A DNA stretch of 64,000 nt from Bacillus sp. FJAT-50079 (GTDB lineage Bacteria > Bacillota > Bacilli > Bacillales > Bacillaceae_C): positions 452,918 through 516,917 of the forward strand of contig NZ_JAGYPD010000005.1 in the NCBI RefSeq assembly GCF_018343515.1. The letters run 5' to 3'. Position numbers and translations under genes: made by a program. Of the stretch, positions 63,093-64,000 are shown in pieces. The notes beneath the pieces are model-generated. The model saw nothing but the letters and a program-made list of their open reading frames with translations, did no database searches and was not told where the DNA came from. Numbering within the stretch: the stretch's first letter is position 1; each line of letters opens with the position of its first letter.

Positions 63093-63343
63093 TTTGCTTC
63101 AACCTCCTCGATTTCAAAACGATAATCTTCAATTACCGTATTGACAAGCAAGTCGCGACATAATTTGTGAACTGTCTCTTCGATGTTTTTCTCCGTTTTT
63201 TCGATCGTAACTTCCATATACTTTCCAATTCTTACATCCTGAACTTCAGTAAATTCCGCTTTTTGCAATGCTTTTGTCGCAGCAGAACCATGTGGATCAA
63301 CAACACTCTCTTTTAATGTTACATAAACTTTCACTTTATACAT
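63089..63343 (-). CDS. purS: FGAM synthase subunit PurS
   Basis: An 84-aa small subunit that bridges PurL and PurQ. MYKVKVYVTLKESVVDPHGS, ATKALQKAEFTEVQDVRIGK and VNTVIEDYRFEIEEVE are typical. ATG at 63343 behind AGAGGGGA; 16 bases after the purK stop, where purB and purC would stand in B. subtilis. Confidence 0.97.
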   Translation of the reverse strand: MYKVKVYVTLKESVVDPHGSAATKALQKAEFTEVQDVRIGKYMEVTIEKTEKNIEETVHKLCRDLLVNTVIEDYRFEIEEVEAK

Positions 63344-63359
63344 GATGATTTCCCCTCTC

Positions 63360-64000
63360 TTATCCGTTCCAAATTTGAGTTGCGTCTAGCTCTTGTAAAG
63401 TTACATCCAGTTCATCCGTTAAAATCGTAATATGCCCCATTTTTCTTCCCTGTTTTGCTTCTGCTTTTCCATAAAAATGAACTGACCAATCAGGACGTTG
63501 TGGAATTTCATTGACTACCCCAGCGACATGCTCTCCAAGCACATTGACCATAATGGCTGGCTGCAATAACCTCACTTTAGGCAATGGCCAACCACAAACA
63601 GCCCGAATATGCTGGTCAAATTGCGAAAGTGTACATGCTTCAATTGTGTAATGGCCTGAATTATGAGGTCTCGGTGCAAGTTCATTCACATATAACTGTC
63701 CTTCTTCAGTCAAAAATAATTCCACTGCCAACGTACCAATAAGCTGAAGCTTGTCTGCAATTTTTTCTGCCAATTCGCTTACATCCTGCTCCACTTGCGC
63801 TGTTATTCTCGCAGGCACGATCGTTTCATGTAAAATGTTATTTTTATGAATATTTTCGCCAATCGGAAACCATGTTAACTCACCGTTTACACCTCTCGTC
63901 ATGACGATTGATATTTCCTTATCGAAAGGAATCCACGCTTCAAGCACACAAGGACCTGCATTCAATAATGTTGCTGCCTCGGCGCAATCTCCACGACTTT
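63360..64000 (-). CDS. purK: 5-(carboxyamino)imidazole ribonucleotide synthase PurK (partial, C-terminus)
   Basis: The C-terminal ~210 residues of an ATP-grasp enzyme; the gene continues past the right edge. GPCVLEAWIPFDKEISIVMT, LAVELFLTEEGQLYVNELAP, RPHNSGHYTIEACTLSQFDQ and VMVNVLGEHVAG are PurK signatures. It converts AIR, ATP and bicarbonate to N5-CAIR. The open frame reaches the window end (EAATLL before the GPCVLEA), so no start is visible. Followed directly by purS. Confidence 0.95.
   Translation of the reverse strand, partial: SRGDCAEAATLLNAGPCVLEAWIPFDKEISIVMTRGVNGELTWFPIGENIHKNNILHETIVPARITAQVEQDVSELAEKIADKLQLIGTLAVELFLTEEGQLYVNELAPRPHNSGHYTIEACTLSQFDQHIRAVCGWPLPKVRLLQPAIMVNVLGEHVAGVVNEIPQRPDWSVHFYGKAEAKQGRKMGHITILTDELDVTLQELDATQIWNG

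Overview
The window looks like chromosomal DNA from a low-GC, Gram-positive Bacillaceae bacterium. The conserved right half follows the Bacillus subtilis pur to yer gene order (purK-S-Q-L-F-M-N-H-D, yerA, yerB, yerC, pcrB, pcrA, ligA, camS/yerH, gatC-A-B). Further left are dgkB (yerQ), a yerS-type RNA methyltransferase, class III fructose-1,6-bisphosphatase, an OpuA-type compatible-solute importer and the bacillithiol-linked protein YtxJ. Gram-positive ribosome binding sites, frequent TTG/GTG starts and intrinsic terminators fit. The species cannot be fixed from the sequence. No rRNA, tRNA or CRISPR array was seen.

Layout. (1) 0-11 kb, mostly minus strand: a partial carboxymuconolactone decarboxylase, a tRNA-dihydrouridine synthase, an 18-unit 52-bp tandem array, fbp, a BASS/ACR3-type permease, a GNAT enzyme, a decayed membrane gene, a TIMP/NTR-like exported protein, an XRE regulator and a one-chain sigma-factor/anti-sigma fusion. 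(2) 11-20.7 kb, an eroded accessory zone: a large SF1 helicase, an extra RlmD paralogue, an ArAE-type membrane protein, ytxJ, at least four gene remnants, and a convincing type I toxin-antitoxin locus at 20.4-20.7 kb. (3) 20.7-31 kb: the second RlmD-family gene, opuAA-AB-AC, a sirtuin, a DUF2339 protein, an orphan YclQ-like siderophore-binding lipoprotein, a GNAT enzyme and dgkB. (4) 31-41 kb: a four-gene ECF sigma operon, a D,D-carboxypeptidase carrying the same promoter motif, an unknown membrane pair, a MacB-type ABC exporter, an arylamine N-acetyltransferase and a NERD-domain gene flanked on both sides by 21-bp iteron-like arrays. (5) 41-64 kb: GatCAB, camS, ligA, pcrA, pcrB, yerC, yerB, yerA, then the purine operon read leftwards from beyond the window end.

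How the genes work together. The pur genes encode a large part of IMP synthesis as one overlapping operon, but purB and purC are missing from their usual place between purK and purS. GatCAB forms Gln-tRNA(Gln)/Asn-tRNA(Asn) by transamidation, and PcrA and LigA maintain the chromosome. The ECF sigma operon and the neighbouring carboxypeptidase share a TGTAG...CGTCTATAT promoter, which suggests a small autoregulated envelope-stress regulon. The most notable non-standard items are the type I toxin-antitoxin module, the NERD gene between two 21-bp arrays, the 52-bp array, the sigma/anti-sigma fusion and the 52-aa gene whose ribosome binding site lies in a perfect 11-bp hairpin.
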